In this document: in pieces, positions 17,113 through 25,406 of the stretch
Layout of the letters: each line of letters opens with the position of its first letter
Position numbering within the stretch: the stretch's first letter is position 1
Assembly (NCBI RefSeq): GCF_003116585.1
Contig: NZ_QEHM01000003.1
Location: 358,916-422,915, forward strand
Direction: 5' to 3'
Source: Albibacillus kandeliae
Lineage (GTDB): Bacteria; Pseudomonadota; Alphaproteobacteria; Rhodobacterales; Rhodobacteraceae
DNA length: 64,000 nucleotides
The notes under the pieces: model-generated
What the model was told of the DNA's origin: nothing
What the model saw: the letters and a program-made list of their open reading frames with translations, nothing else
Databases searched by the model: none
Made by a program: the position numbers and the translations under genes

Positions 17113-18068
17113 TCACTCAGTGCGGCATCCCGCAGGGCGGGCACCTCTGCAGAGGGGACCAGCAGGGACTTGTGGGGCTCGATCAGGTCCTCGAACCCGG
17201 CAGGCAGCCCCTCGGCCGGGGTCACCGCCGGATACATCCAGTTGGTGGTGGGAATGACCGACTGGAAGGCATCGGAGACCATGAACTGCAGGAACTTGTC
17301 CGCCAGCTCGGGCTGATCGCTGCCAGCCAGCTTGGCGGCGACTTCCACCTGCATGTAATGCCCCTCGTCAAAGGCCGCGGCCTCCTTGGACCGGTCGTCC
17401 TCGGCGATGATGTGGTAGGCGGGCGAGGTCGTGTAGCTCAGCACCATGTCCGCCTCGCCGTCGAGGAACAGGCCATAGGCCTCGGACCAGCCCTTGGTCA
17501 CGGTCACGATGTTGTCGGCAAGGTCGGTCCAGATCTGCTTGGCGTCGTCGCCGTAGGCATCCTTGACCCAGAGCAGCAGGCCGAGGCCCGGGGTGGACGA
17601 CCGCGGATCCTGGATGACGATCTTCAGATCGCTGCGCGCGAGTTCGAGGAAGTCCTGCGGCACATCCTGCAGCTTGGTGTCGTAGACAAAGGCGAAGTAA
17701 CCCCAGTCGTAGGGCACGAAGGTATCGTCGTCCCAGGCCACCGGGAGGCTGTACTCGGTATCGACCCCGCTCGGCGCGAAGAGGCCGGTCTCGCGGGCCG
17801 CCTCGGTCAGGTTGGTGTCGAGGCCCAGCACCACGTCCGCATCGGTGCGCTGGCCTTCCAGCTTGAGCCGCGCCAGCAGCGCCGCCCCGTCGCCCGCACC
17901 CACGAAGACAAGGTCGCATCCGCATTCGGCTTCAAAGGCCTTTTCGATGGCCGGGCCGGGGCCCCATTCGGAAATGAAACTGTCGTAGGTATAGACCGTG
18001 AGTGTCGGCGTCTCGGCCATCGCGGCCGAAGCGCAGAGCAGTCCCGCGGCAAAAGTCAGATACTTCAT
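17088..18068 (-). CDS. thiB: Thiamine-binding periplasmic protein
   Basis: This 326-residue protein begins MKYLTFAAGLLCASAAMAET, a Sec signal peptide with an AMA cleavage site, followed by LTVYTYDSF, the typical start of ThiB (thiamine/TPP-binding protein). The ATG at 18068 follows TCGGAGG. First gene of thiBPQ. A TPP riboswitch precedes it, which directly supports thiamine as the ligand rather than iron or spermidine, the ligands of close relatives. Confidence 0.95.
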   Translation of the reverse strand: MKYLTFAAGLLCASAAMAETPTLTVYTYDSFISEWGPGPAIEKAFEAECGCDLVFVGAGDGAALLARLKLEGQRTDADVVLGLDTNLTEAARETGLFAPSGVDTEYSLPVAWDDDTFVPYDWGYFAFVYDTKLQDVPQDFLELARSDLKIVIQDPRSSTPGLGLLLWVKDAYGDDAKQIWTDLADNIVTVTKGWSEAYGLFLDGEADMVLSYTTSPAYHIIAEDDRSKEAAAFDEGHYMQVEVAAKLAGSDQPELADKFLQFMVSDAFQSVIPTTNWMYPAVTPAEGLPAGFEDLIEPHKSLLVPSAEVPALRDAALSEWLDALSQ

Positions 18069-18120
18069 GGCATCCTCCGATTTGCGGCGACAAGGCAAGG
18101 TGGAGTGATGTCCATAACCT

Positions 18121-18198
18121 TCCCTCCGCCAGTGCTAACTGGTTCAGGTTCGACGGGTCTGCACAAACATGCATCTCAGCCCTAGGGCACCCCGAGGT
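18121..18198 (-). promoter_or_regulatory. TPP riboswitch (THI element) upstream of thiBPQ
   Basis: Read on the minus strand the conserved parts are CTCGGGGTGCCC, GGGCTGAGAT, ACCCGTCGAACCTGAACC and AGCACTGGCGGAGGGA, which are the THI-box helices. It lies about 50 bases before the thiB start. The GGAGG of thiB lies outside the aptamer, so repression probably works by sequestering it through an expression platform I have not modelled. Confidence 0.96.
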
Positions 18199-18297
18199 AG
18201 AGGCGACCCTATGCGCAGCCCCGCACCGCCGCAAGGCGAAACCGCTTGAGGCAGGTGCCCCGCGCCGCTAAGCAGCGCAGGTAAAGGAGCCTGCCCC

Positions 18298-19401
18298 ATG
18301 TCGACCAACAGTTTCGGCCACCTGTTCCGCGTCACCACCTGGGGCGAAAGCCACGGCCCGGCGCTTGGCGCCACGGTGGACGGCTGCCCACCGGGCGTGG
18401 CCATCGACGAGGCGATGATCCAGCACTGGCTGGACCGGCGCAAGCCGGGGCAGTCCAAGTACACCACCCAGCGGCGCGAGGCCGACGAGGTCCGCATCCT
18501 CTCGGGCGTGTTCGAGGGCCAGACCACCGGAACGCCGGTGCAGCTGATGATCGAGAACACCGACCAGCGGTCCAAGGACTACTCCGAGATCATGGACAAG
18601 TTCCGCCCCGGGCATGCGGACATCACCTATTGGCAAAAGTACGGCATCCGAGACTATCGCGGTGGCGGGCGTTCCTCGGCACGCGAGACTGCCGCGCGGG
18701 TGGCCGCGGGCGGGCTGGCGCGCGAGGCGATCAAGCTGCTGGCGCCGGGCGTGAAGATCACCGGCTACATGACACAGATCGGCGCGCATCGCATCGACCG
18801 CGACCGCTTTGACTGGGCCGAGATCGAGAACAACCCGTTCTGGGCGCCCGACGCACAGGCTGCCGCCGACTGGGCCGAGTACCTCGACGGTCTGCGCAAG
18901 TCCGGCAACTCGGTCGGCGCCGTGGTCGAGGTCGTCGCCTCGGGCGTGCCCGCGGGCCTCGGCGCGCCGGTCTATGCCAAGCTCGACACCGACCTCGCCG
19001 CGGCGATGATGTCGATCAACGCGGTAAAGGGCGTCGAGATCGGCGAGGGCATGGCCGCCGCCGAGCTGACGGGCGAAGAGAACGCCGACGAAATCTTCCT
19101 CGGCAACGACGGCAAGCCGGTTTACTCCTCGAACCACGCGGGCGGCATCCTCGGCGGCATCTCGACCGGGCAGGACATCGTCGTGCGCTTCGCGGTCAAG
19201 CCCACCTCGTCGATCCTCAAGCCGCGCCAGACCATCACCAAGACGGGTCAGGCGGCCGAGATCATCACCAAGGGCCGCCACGACCCCTGCGTCGGGATCC
19301 GCGCGGTGCCGGTGGGCGAGGCGATGATGGCCTGCGTGATCCTCGACCACCTGATGCTGCATCGCGGGCAAGTCGGCGAGAACCGGGGCAAGATCGGATA
19401 A
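18298..19401 (+). CDS. aroC: Chorismate synthase
   Basis: AroC makes chorismate from 5-enolpyruvylshikimate-3-phosphate using reduced FMN, ending the shikimate pathway. The 367-residue length is normal. The signatures [18 protein letters not shown] (N-terminal), [18 protein letters not shown] (middle) and the C-terminal [17 protein letters not shown] are all present. An AGGAG site precedes the ATG. It is transcribed away from the thiBPQ riboswitch and is followed after four bases by a permease gene. Confidence 0.97.
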   Translation: MSTNSFGHLFRVTTWGESHGPALGATVDGCPPGVAIDEAMIQHWLDRRKPGQSKYTTQRREADEVRILSGVFEGQTTGTPVQLMIENTDQRSKDYSEIMDKFRPGHADITYWQKYGIRDYRGGGRSSARETAARVAAGGLAREAIKLLAPGVKITGYMTQIGAHRIDRDRFDWAEIENNPFWAPDAQAAADWAEYLDGLRKSGNSVGAVVEVVASGVPAGLGAPVYAKLDTDLAAAMMSINAVKGVEIGEGMAAAELTGEENADEIFLGNDGKPVYSSNHAGGILGGISTGQDIVVRFAVKPTSSILKPRQTITKTGQAAEIITKGRHDPCVGIRAVPVGEAMMACVILDHLMLHRGQVGENRGKIG

Positions 19402-19405
19402 TCCC

Positions 19406-20350
19406 TTGCTGTCGATAATCGGTATCGTCTTTCCCCTCTTCGCGGTCATCGCGGTGGGCTACGCGTCGGTGAGGGCTGGCTGGTTCAAACCCTCCGAAAT
19501 GCCGATCCTCGGACGCTTCGTGATGCAGCTCGCCCTGCCCGCGCTGCTGTTTCACGCCGTCGCCTCCCGCGATCTGCACGAGGTGCTCGACCCCGGTTAC
19601 ATCGCCATCATCGTCTGCGGCGGCCTACTGACCATCGCCGTCGCCTTTGCGTGGTTCACCCTGACCGCGCCCGACAAGCGGCGGCGCGCGATGGCGGTGA
19701 TGGGCACGGTCTGCCCGAACTCCAGTTTCGTGGGTTACCCGCTGATCGTGACGATCTACCCCGACCTCGCCGGTGTGATCCTTGCCCAGAACGTGCTGAT
19801 CGAGAACATCCTGCTGATCCCGCTGACCCTGATCATCGTCGATCTGTCCGAGAACCGCTCGGGCGTGTCCCCGCTCCGGCTGCTGGGCAAGGTCCTCTAC
19901 GATTTCGCGCGGCGCCCGATGATCATCGCCCTCGTGGCGGGGCTGATCTTCTCGGTCAGCGGCCTGCACCTGCCCAGCCCCGGCGACCGCTTCCTGACGC
20001 TGCTCTCCGGCGCGGCCTCGGCGATGGCGCTGGTGGTGATCGGCGGCTCGCTGGTCGGGCTGCCGCTGACCGGCAACCGCGCGATGGCCATGCAGATCGC
20101 GGTCTCCAAGCTGCTAGTACACCCGCTGATCGTCTTCGCCACGGCGAGCGTCCTTGTGGGTGCGGGGGTGATCACGATCTCGCACGAGATGCAGGTCGGC
20201 GCCATCCTGTCGACCGCGATGCCGATGTTCGCGCTCTACACCGTCTTCGCGCAGGAGCGCGGTCTGGGCGGCGCCGCCTCGCTCGCCCTCCTCGCGGCGA
20301 CCAGTTGTTCCTTCTTTACCCTGAGCTTCTTTCTCTGGTGGCTCACCTGA
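19406..20350 (+). CDS. AEC-family (auxin efflux carrier-like) permease
   Basis: This 314-residue membrane protein has about ten predicted segments and starts LSIIGIVFPLFAVIAVGYAS. The NSSFVGYPLIVTIYPD stretch is the characteristic broken helix of the AEC/BASS-like fold. The start is a TTG at 19406, four bases after aroC, with only a weak ribosome site; no in-frame ATG exists before residue 30 and losing that much would remove the first helix. Bacterial members move malonate, malate or other organic anions. Substrate unknown. Confidence 0.85.
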   Translation: MLSIIGIVFPLFAVIAVGYASVRAGWFKPSEMPILGRFVMQLALPALLFHAVASRDLHEVLDPGYIAIIVCGGLLTIAVAFAWFTLTAPDKRRRAMAVMGTVCPNSSFVGYPLIVTIYPDLAGVILAQNVLIENILLIPLTLIIVDLSENRSGVSPLRLLGKVLYDFARRPMIIALVAGLIFSVSGLHLPSPGDRFLTLLSGAASAMALVVIGGSLVGLPLTGNRAMAMQIAVSKLLVHPLIVFATASVLVGAGVITISHEMQVGAILSTAMPMFALYTVFAQERGLGGAASLALLAATSCSFFTLSFFLWWLT

Positions 20351-20431
20351 CCGCGCCGGGGCTGATGCACCGGCGCGCTGCCCACCAGGCAACCCGTTGA
20401 TCTTTGCGCTCTGACAGAGCAGGTTCCGCCA

Positions 20432-21367
20432 ATGCCCGCGCCTCTCGCCTTCCACAGCCCCCTCCTTGCCATCTCGCTGAAACTGGGCGCGATTTTCGTC
20501 CTCTCCGTGATGGCCGCGCTGATCAAGCAGGCGTCGGAAGAGGTGCCCGCGGGCGAGGCGGTGTTCTTCCGCTCGCTGCTTGCCATCCCCGTGATCCTCG
20601 TCTGGCTCTACGCCCGGGGCGAACTGTCCCACGGCCTGCGTACGAAGAACCCCAAGGGGCATTTCTATCGCGGCATCCTCGGCACCATCGCGCAGGGGCT
20701 CAACTTTGCCGGGCTCGCGCTGTTGCCGCTGCCCGAAGTCACCGCCATCGGTTACGCCGCGCCGATCTTCACCGTGATCCTCGCCGCCATCATGCTGGGC
20801 GAGCGCATCCGCATGATCCGCATCGCCGCGGTCGCCATCGGCCTTGTCGGCGTCACCATCATGATCTGGCCGCGCCTCGGCTCCGGCAACTGGGAGGACG
20901 GCGCCACCCTGGGGGCGCTGTTCATCCTCGGGTCCACCTGCACCCGCTCGGTGGTGCAAATCCACATCCGCCAGCTTGCGCAGGTCGAACACACCGCCGC
21001 CATCGTCTTCTACTTCTCCGCCACCGCGACCCTGCTGTCGCTGCTGACCATTCCCTTCGGCTGGGTCGTCCCCTCGCCCACCACGCTGATGCTGCTGGTG
21101 CTGGCCGGGCTGCTGGGCGGGGTCGGGCAGATCCTCCTGACCTCGGCCTATCGCTTCGGCGCGGCCTCGATGCTCGCCCCCTACGAATACAGCTCGATGA
21201 TCTTCGCCATCATCATCGGCTATGTCTGGTTCTCGGACCTGCCCACCGTGGTCATGCTCTGCGGCGCCGCGCTGGTCATGGCGGGCAACGGCATTGTCAT
21301 CTGGCGCGAGCGCCAGCTCGGGCTGCAACGCACCAAGGCGCGGGCCGCCACCGACCCCAAGGTCTGA
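20432..21367 (+). CDS. EamA/DMT-superfamily permease
   Basis: This 311-residue protein has ten membrane helices made of two EamA repeats (roughly residues 15-145 and 160-300). Typical blocks are AALIKQASEEVPAGEAVFFR and YAAPIFTVILAAIMLGERI near the end of the first repeat, and a matching AYRFGAASMLAPYEYSSMIF in the second. The family exports or imports amino acids, nucleobases and other metabolites. There is no specific clue to substrate. The gene is on the same strand as, but 81 bases from, the preceding permease. Confidence 0.88.
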   Translation: MPAPLAFHSPLLAISLKLGAIFVLSVMAALIKQASEEVPAGEAVFFRSLLAIPVILVWLYARGELSHGLRTKNPKGHFYRGILGTIAQGLNFAGLALLPLPEVTAIGYAAPIFTVILAAIMLGERIRMIRIAAVAIGLVGVTIMIWPRLGSGNWEDGATLGALFILGSTCTRSVVQIHIRQLAQVEHTAAIVFYFSATATLLSLLTIPFGWVVPSPTTLMLLVLAGLLGGVGQILLTSAYRFGAASMLAPYEYSSMIFAIIIGYVWFSDLPTVVMLCGAALVMAGNGIVIWRERQLGLQRTKARAATDPKV

Positions 21368-21424
21368 CCTTTACCTCGGCGGCGCTGCGCGCGATGGTGC
21401 CCCCGATCAAAGGGAGTGCACGAG

Positions 21425-22024
21425 ATGAGCGACGCCGACGACCACAAGCAGAAGATGCAGGAGGTGCAGGCGAAGCAGCGCGCCAAGGTGGCCGAACTGC
21501 AGGATCCGGGCCGCGGCCTCGTCCTCGTCCACACCGGCAAGGGCAAGGGCAAGTCCTCCTCGGCCTTCGGCGTGCTCATCCGGGCACTCGGCTGGAAACA
21601 GACCTGCGGCGTGGTGCAGTTCATCAAGGGCAAGTGGATCACCGGCGAGCGGCGCTACTTCGAAGAGACCGGCGGCGTGACCTGGTTCTCGATGGGCGAG
21701 GGTTTCACCTGGGACACGCAGGACCGCGACCGTGATATCGCCGCCGCGACCGCCGCCTTCGCCAAGGCGCGCGAGATGATGGAAAGCGGCGACTATGACC
21801 TGATCGTGCTGGACGAGATCAACATCGCGCTGCGCTACGAATACCTGACCGTCGATGCGGTTCTGGAGGGTCTGAAGGCGCGGTCCGACCGGACCAGTGT
21901 GGTTCTCACGGGGCGCGACGCCAAGCCCGAGATCTGCGAGTATGCCGACCTCGTCACCGAGATGACCGAGGTCAAACACCCCTTCAAGGCCGGGATCAAG
22001 GCCCAGCGCGGGGTGGACTTCTAG
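21425..22024 (+). CDS. cobO: Cob(I)yrinic acid a,c-diamide adenosyltransferase
   Basis: CobO (BtuR/CobA type) transfers the 5'-deoxyadenosyl group of ATP to corrinoid cobalt. The 199-residue protein has the modified P-loop HTGKGKGKSSSAFG near residues 36-48, then VVQFIKGKWITGERR and the YDLIVLDEINIALRY Walker-B-like block. The ATG at 21425 follows AAAGGGAG; a GTG three codons earlier is possible. No other cobalamin genes are adjacent, so it may serve salvage or a dispersed pathway. Confidence 0.94.
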   Translation: MSDADDHKQKMQEVQAKQRAKVAELQDPGRGLVLVHTGKGKGKSSSAFGVLIRALGWKQTCGVVQFIKGKWITGERRYFEETGGVTWFSMGEGFTWDTQDRDRDIAAATAAFAKAREMMESGDYDLIVLDEINIALRYEYLTVDAVLEGLKARSDRTSVVLTGRDAKPEICEYADLVTEMTEVKHPFKAGIKAQRGVDF

Positions 22025-22063
22025 GCGCTTTACCGGTGGGGAGACGCTCGCTAGGCTCTCCCC

Positions 22064-22483
22064 ATGCAGCCCCACACCCCTCCGATCACCGACACCGGCG
22101 TTGCCGCGGCCTTTGCCGCGTTTCCCGAACCGGTCCGCGCCGCGCTGCTGCGTCTGCGCCCCCTGATCTTCGACACCGCCGCGGCCTCGCCCGGTGTCGG
22201 CAGGGTCACGGAAACGCTGAAATGGGGCCAGCCCGCCTACCTGACCGCCGAGACCAAATCCGGAACCACCATCCGGCTTGGCCAGCCCAAGGCCGGGGGC
22301 TACGCGGTCTTCACCCACTGTCAGACACGGGTGATGCCGGAATTCGCGGCGCTGTTCCCCGGGGACTTCACCTTTGACGGCACCCGCGCGGTGCTCTTTC
22401 CCGACGACGTGGCCTTCGACGAGGACAAGCTCCGCCTGCTCATCCGCAGCGCGCTGACCTATCACCTGCCGCCCCCGAAATGA
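22064..22483 (+). CDS. DUF1801 / YdhG-like domain protein
   Basis: This small, soluble 139-residue protein includes ETLKWGQPAYLTAETKSGTT, the conserved core of the DUF1801 (YdhG/YjbR-like) fold, in which the KWG.P.Y pattern is diagnostic. The fold is related to iron-chaperone-like CyaY proteins, but a biochemical role is not established for this group. It lies 39 bases after cobO on the same strand, with its own possible promoter, and ends at a hairpin shared with the convergent phoD gene. Confidence 0.8.
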   Translation: MQPHTPPITDTGVAAAFAAFPEPVRAALLRLRPLIFDTAAASPGVGRVTETLKWGQPAYLTAETKSGTTIRLGQPKAGGYAVFTHCQTRVMPEFAALFPGDFTFDGTRAVLFPDDVAFDEDKLRLLIRSALTYHLPPPK

Positions 22484-22488
22484 CCAAG

Positions 22489-22512
22489 AGCCCCGGCCTG
22501 TACCGGGGCTCC
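22489..22512. terminator. Hairpin between the DUF1801 gene and phoD
   Basis: A 9-bp perfect stem (GAGCCCCGG / CCGGGGCTC) with a CCTGTA loop sits between two convergent genes. T tracts are weak on both sides. Position and symmetry argue for a bidirectional terminator. Confidence 0.75.
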
Positions 22513-22541
22513 TACTCGTTACCTATCGCTTGGGGGCGATA

Positions 22542-24095
22542 TCAGATGGCCATGCCGGCCGGGTCGAGCACGATCGACCACAGTTCGGTATTGCCGCGGT
22601 CCATCAGGCGGACCTTCATCTGCTGGGTGGCGCCGTCGATGTCGACAAGGCCGAAGAACTGGAGACCGGCGCTCGGCGGCAGGTTCACCTGGCCCTCGGC
22701 GGGCGCTTTGACAAAGCGTTCCTCGGGGCCAAAGGTCGCGTCCAGCTTGTTCGGGCCGAAGGTCCCCGCGTGCAGCGGGCCCGACACGAACTCCCAGAAG
22801 GGCTCGAAGTTCTGGAACACGGCCTTGTTCGGGTCGTAGTAATGCGCGGCGGTGTAGTGCACGTCGGCGGTGAACCACACGGTGTTCTTGATCTGCGCTT
22901 CCTTGATGAACTGCAGTAGGTTCGCGATTTCGAGCTCACGGCCAAGCGGCGCGCCGCCGTCCCCCTGTGCGATGGCCTCGATCTTCTCGCCATCCGGCAC
23001 GACGAGGCCGATCGGCATGTCGGCGGCGATCACTTTCCAGGTGGCCTTGGAGTTCGCCAGCTCGCGCTTGAGCCATGCAATCTGCTCCTGGCCCAGGAAC
23101 TTGCTCTGCTCGTTGATCTCGGTCTCCTTGTCCTCGCCGTTCGGCCCGCGGTACGAGCGCATGTCGAGGAAGAAGATGTCGAGCATCGGACCGTAGGCGA
23201 TCTTGCGATAGACGCGGCCGGGCTCGGCCGGGGTGTAGGAGATCGGGGTCATCTCGTGGAAGGCCTGCGCGGCGCGCGAGGCGAGGGTCCAGATCGACTT
23301 TTCGGTGTAGCGATCGTCGGCGGTCAGGTCCTTGGAGGCCGACCAGTTGTTGACCACCTCGTGGTCATCCCACTGGTAGAAGGTCGGCACCTGCGCCGAC
23401 AGCGCGCGGACGTGCTCGTCCATCATGTTGTACTTCCACTGGCCGCGGTACTCGTCGAGGGTCTCGGCCACCTTGAGCTTCTCGTCGATCAGGACGGTGT
23501 TCTTCCACATCGTCCCGTCCTTGAGGTCCACCTCTTCCTGCATCGGGCCATCGGCATAGATGGTGTCGCCGGAATGCAGGAAGAAATCGGGCTCGTGCTG
23601 GTTGATCGTCGCGTAGGTGCGCATGCCCTGCTCGTCGATGCCCCAGCCCTGACCGGCGGTGTCGCCCGACCAGGCAAACCGGACCGAGCGGCGCGAGGCC
23701 GGAGCGGTGCGGAAGTGGCCGCTGATCGGCTCCGAGACACCGTTGACGTCGGCGAGGTCGACCGCGGTGAAGCGATAGAACACCTCCTGATCCGCCGGCA
23801 GGTCCTCGACCATGCGCTTGACGGCATAGTCATGGCTGGGCATCGCGGTGAGCGGAGCCAGCTGGCGCGCGTTCTGGAAGCTCTCGGTGGTCGAAACCTC
23901 CATCAGCACCTTCGCGGGGCGGTCGGTGCGGGTCCAGATCATGCCCGACGACGTGGTGACGTCACCCGACTGCACCCCGTGGGTGAAGATCGGACGCGAC
24001 GAGGCGCGGCTGATGGCAGGCATGGCAAGGCTGGCAGCGAAGGCGGTGCCACCGGCGAGGACGGCGCGGCGCGACGGACGGAGGAGTTTCGGCAT
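22542..24095 (-). CDS. phoD: PhoD-family alkaline phosphatase/phosphodiesterase
   Basis: This 517-residue exported enzyme begins MPKLLRPSRRAVLAGGTAFA, a twin-arginine signal (SRRAVLAG) as expected for PhoD, which is exported folded with Fe/Ca bound. The N-terminal Fn3-like domain (FTHGVQSGDVTTSSGMIWTR) is followed by the metallophosphatase core: WSGDTAGQGWGID, FFLHSGDTIYADG, YQWDDHEVVNNW and WFTADVHYTAAHYY carry the metal-binding Asp, Asn and His residues. It would release phosphate from esters in the periplasm. No clear Pho box was found upstream. Confidence 0.94.
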   Translation of the reverse strand: MPKLLRPSRRAVLAGGTAFAASLAMPAISRASSRPIFTHGVQSGDVTTSSGMIWTRTDRPAKVLMEVSTTESFQNARQLAPLTAMPSHDYAVKRMVEDLPADQEVFYRFTAVDLADVNGVSEPISGHFRTAPASRRSVRFAWSGDTAGQGWGIDEQGMRTYATINQHEPDFFLHSGDTIYADGPMQEEVDLKDGTMWKNTVLIDEKLKVAETLDEYRGQWKYNMMDEHVRALSAQVPTFYQWDDHEVVNNWSASKDLTADDRYTEKSIWTLASRAAQAFHEMTPISYTPAEPGRVYRKIAYGPMLDIFFLDMRSYRGPNGEDKETEINEQSKFLGQEQIAWLKRELANSKATWKVIAADMPIGLVVPDGEKIEAIAQGDGGAPLGRELEIANLLQFIKEAQIKNTVWFTADVHYTAAHYYDPNKAVFQNFEPFWEFVSGPLHAGTFGPNKLDATFGPEERFVKAPAEGQVNLPPSAGLQFFGLVDIDGATQQMKVRLMDRGNTELWSIVLDPAGMAI

Positions 24096-24187
24096 AGGTC
24101 ATATCCCTGGCTGGCCCGCAAGCGGGGCAAATTCACAGGGAGCTTGAACTACGGAGTTGTAAAATCTGGCCTGCGGAACGGTTAAGG

Positions 24188-24208
24188 TTTCATAACGGGT
24201 TTATGAAA
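24188..24208. promoter_or_regulatory. Inverted repeat upstream of phoD
   Basis: TTTCATAA and TTATGAAA form an 8-bp AT-rich inverted repeat around a five-base spacer, 93 bases before the phoD start and just after the ohrR stop. It is not GC-rich enough for a terminator and looks like a dimeric operator. It does not match the tandem CTGTCAT Pho box. Confidence 0.4.
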
Positions 24209-24222
24209 ATGCGCCGCAGCGG

Positions 24223-24660
24223 TCAGACCAGCGCCGCGATCCTGTCGCGCAGGGCCCTCACCTCGTTCCTGAGGCGGCCCAGCTCGTCAAGCGAGAGGCC
24301 GGAAGCCTCGAACACGCAGGCGGTGACCTTCTCGGCCTCCGAGCGCAGGGCACTGCCCTTCTCGGTGAGCGACACCTGCACAACCCGTTCGTCCTCGCTG
24401 CTGCGCGCGCGGGTGATCAGGCCAGACTCTTCCATCCGCTTCAGCAGCGGGGTCAGGGTGTTTGACTCGAGCGCCAGCTCCTCGCCCAGTTCCCGGACGC
24501 TCCGCCCATCCTGCGCCCAGAGCGAGACCAGCACGAGATACTGGGGATAGGTCAGCCCCAGCGGCGCGAGCAGCGGCCGGTAGAGCCGTGTCATCGCGTG
24601 GCTCGCCGAGTAGAGGGCAAAGCAGAGCATATCGCCGGTATCGGGGGTTCGGGTGGTCAT
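24223..24660 (-). CDS. ohrR: Organic hydroperoxide-sensing repressor OhrR (MarR family)
   Basis: This 145-residue winged-helix protein carries the reactive cysteine in LCFALYSASHAM at Cys13, with the conserved YPQYLVLVSLW helix and the LALESNTLTPLLKRMEESGL recognition region that are typical of OhrR. Oxidation of the N-terminal Cys by organic peroxides releases DNA. It is divergent from ohr, and the 113-base gap holds three inverted repeats, so it likely represses both genes. Its ATG at 24660 lies only 14 bases from the first repeat. Confidence 0.94.
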   Translation of the reverse strand: MTTRTPDTGDMLCFALYSASHAMTRLYRPLLAPLGLTYPQYLVLVSLWAQDGRSVRELGEELALESNTLTPLLKRMEESGLITRARSSEDERVVQVSLTEKGSALRSEAEKVTACVFEASGLSLDELGRLRNEVRALRDRIAALV

Positions 24661-24673
24661 GTCGGAAATATAA

Positions 24674-24685
24674 ATCGCGCACGAT
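24674..24685. promoter_or_regulatory. Putative OhrR operator 1
   Basis: ATCGCGCACGAT is an inverted repeat of ATCG and CGAT around four bases. It sits directly upstream of the ohrR start and would overlap its promoter. It shares the half-site with operators 2 and 3, and the longer context CACGATCAAATCGCA recurs near operator 2. Confidence 0.65.
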
Positions 24686-24729
24686 CAAATCGCAAGGGAT
24701 TGAAATGAATCGCCGACTCGCTTAATTGA

Positions 24730-24741
24730 ATCGTACACGAT
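24730..24741. promoter_or_regulatory. Putative OhrR operator 2
   Basis: ATCGTACACGAT has the inverted half-sites ATCGT and ACGAT around AC. It is followed by CAAATCGCACACG, so operators 2 and 3 are separated by a single base. Confidence 0.65.
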
Positions 24742-24742
24742 C

Positions 24743-24758
24743 AAATCGCACACGATTT
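24743..24758. promoter_or_regulatory. Putative OhrR operator 3
   Basis: AAATCGCACACGATTT is a perfect six-base inverted repeat around CACA, ending 15 bases before the ohr ATG. It is the most symmetric of the three sites and would block ohr transcription or early elongation. Confidence 0.7.
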
Positions 24759-24773
24759 CACAAGAGACCAACC

Positions 24774-25202
24774 ATGTCCGTGACCCCCGTCTACACCGCC
24801 CACGCAACCGCAACCGGAGGCCGCGACGGCTCGGCCCGGGTGGCTGATGGCTCTTTCGAGGTGAAACTGGCCGTCCCGACCGAAATGGGCGGCGACGGAA
24901 AGGGCAACAACCCCGAACAACTCTTCGCTGCCGGGTATGCCGCCTGCTACATCGGCGCCATGAAGTTCGTGACGACGCAGGACAAGACCCTTGCCAAGGT
25001 GCCCGCGGATACCACGGTCGACGCGGCTGTCGGGATCGGCGCACGCGATGAGGGCGGCTTTGGGCTGAAGGTCACGCTGACCGTCACCATGCCCGGGCTC
25101 GACAAGGCAGAAGCGCAGCGCATCGCCGATGCCGGCCACAAGATCTGCCCCTACTCGAACGCGGTACGGGGCAACGTCGAAGTCAGCACCGAAGTGGCTT
25201 GA
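24774..25202 (+). CDS. ohr: Organic hydroperoxide resistance protein
   Basis: Ohr is a thiol peroxidase (OsmC/Ohr fold) that reduces organic hydroperoxides using lipoylated proteins. The 142-residue protein starts MSVTPVYTAHATATGGRDG. The two catalytic cysteines are Cys58 in FAAGYAACYIGA and Cys125 in KICPYSNAVRGN, with the conserved Glu in PEQLFAAGY. The ATG at 24774 is preferred to upstream frames because the operators occupy that stretch. It is divergent from its regulator ohrR. Confidence 0.96.
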   Translation: MSVTPVYTAHATATGGRDGSARVADGSFEVKLAVPTEMGGDGKGNNPEQLFAAGYAACYIGAMKFVTTQDKTLAKVPADTTVDAAVGIGARDEGGFGLKVTLTVTMPGLDKAEAQRIADAGHKICPYSNAVRGNVEVSTEVA

Positions 25203-25221
25203 CGCCGGTTGAGAACGAGAG

Positions 25222-25354
25222 GCCCCGGGTCAAGCCCGGGGCGGGGGTAGCTTGCGCCCCGGGTTTCACCCGGCGAGGGAAGTCCCCACTCCACGCCCCG
25301 GACTTGACCCGGGGCCAAAGCTTCCCACTCCACGCCCCGGACTTGATCCGGGGC
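25222..25354. repeat. Array of four GC-rich palindromic repeats
   Basis: Four copies of a GCCCCGG(N)7CCGGGGC-type palindrome occur at 25222-25242, 25256-25273 (shorter arm), 25295-25315 and 25334-25354. The last two lie in a 39-base tandem unit with the same flanks (CGCCCCGGACTTGA.CCGGGGCCAAAGC). A fifth partial copy begins near 25372. Central cores alternate between GTCAAGC, TTTCA and ACTTGAYC. They fill the space between the convergent ohr and rlmJ genes and look like the extragenic palindromes common in alphaproteobacteria. They may also end transcription from both genes. Confidence 0.85.
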
Positions 25355-25406
25355 CAAAGCTCCCCACCCAACGCCCCGGGGCCTCGCCTAGAATCTCCCG
25401 AACCCT

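Noticed and set aside
25222-25380. Palindromic repeats considered as a small CRISPR
   Set aside because: Spacing is irregular, the repeat is a perfect palindrome with a variable core, the intervals are repeated too, and no cas genes are present.
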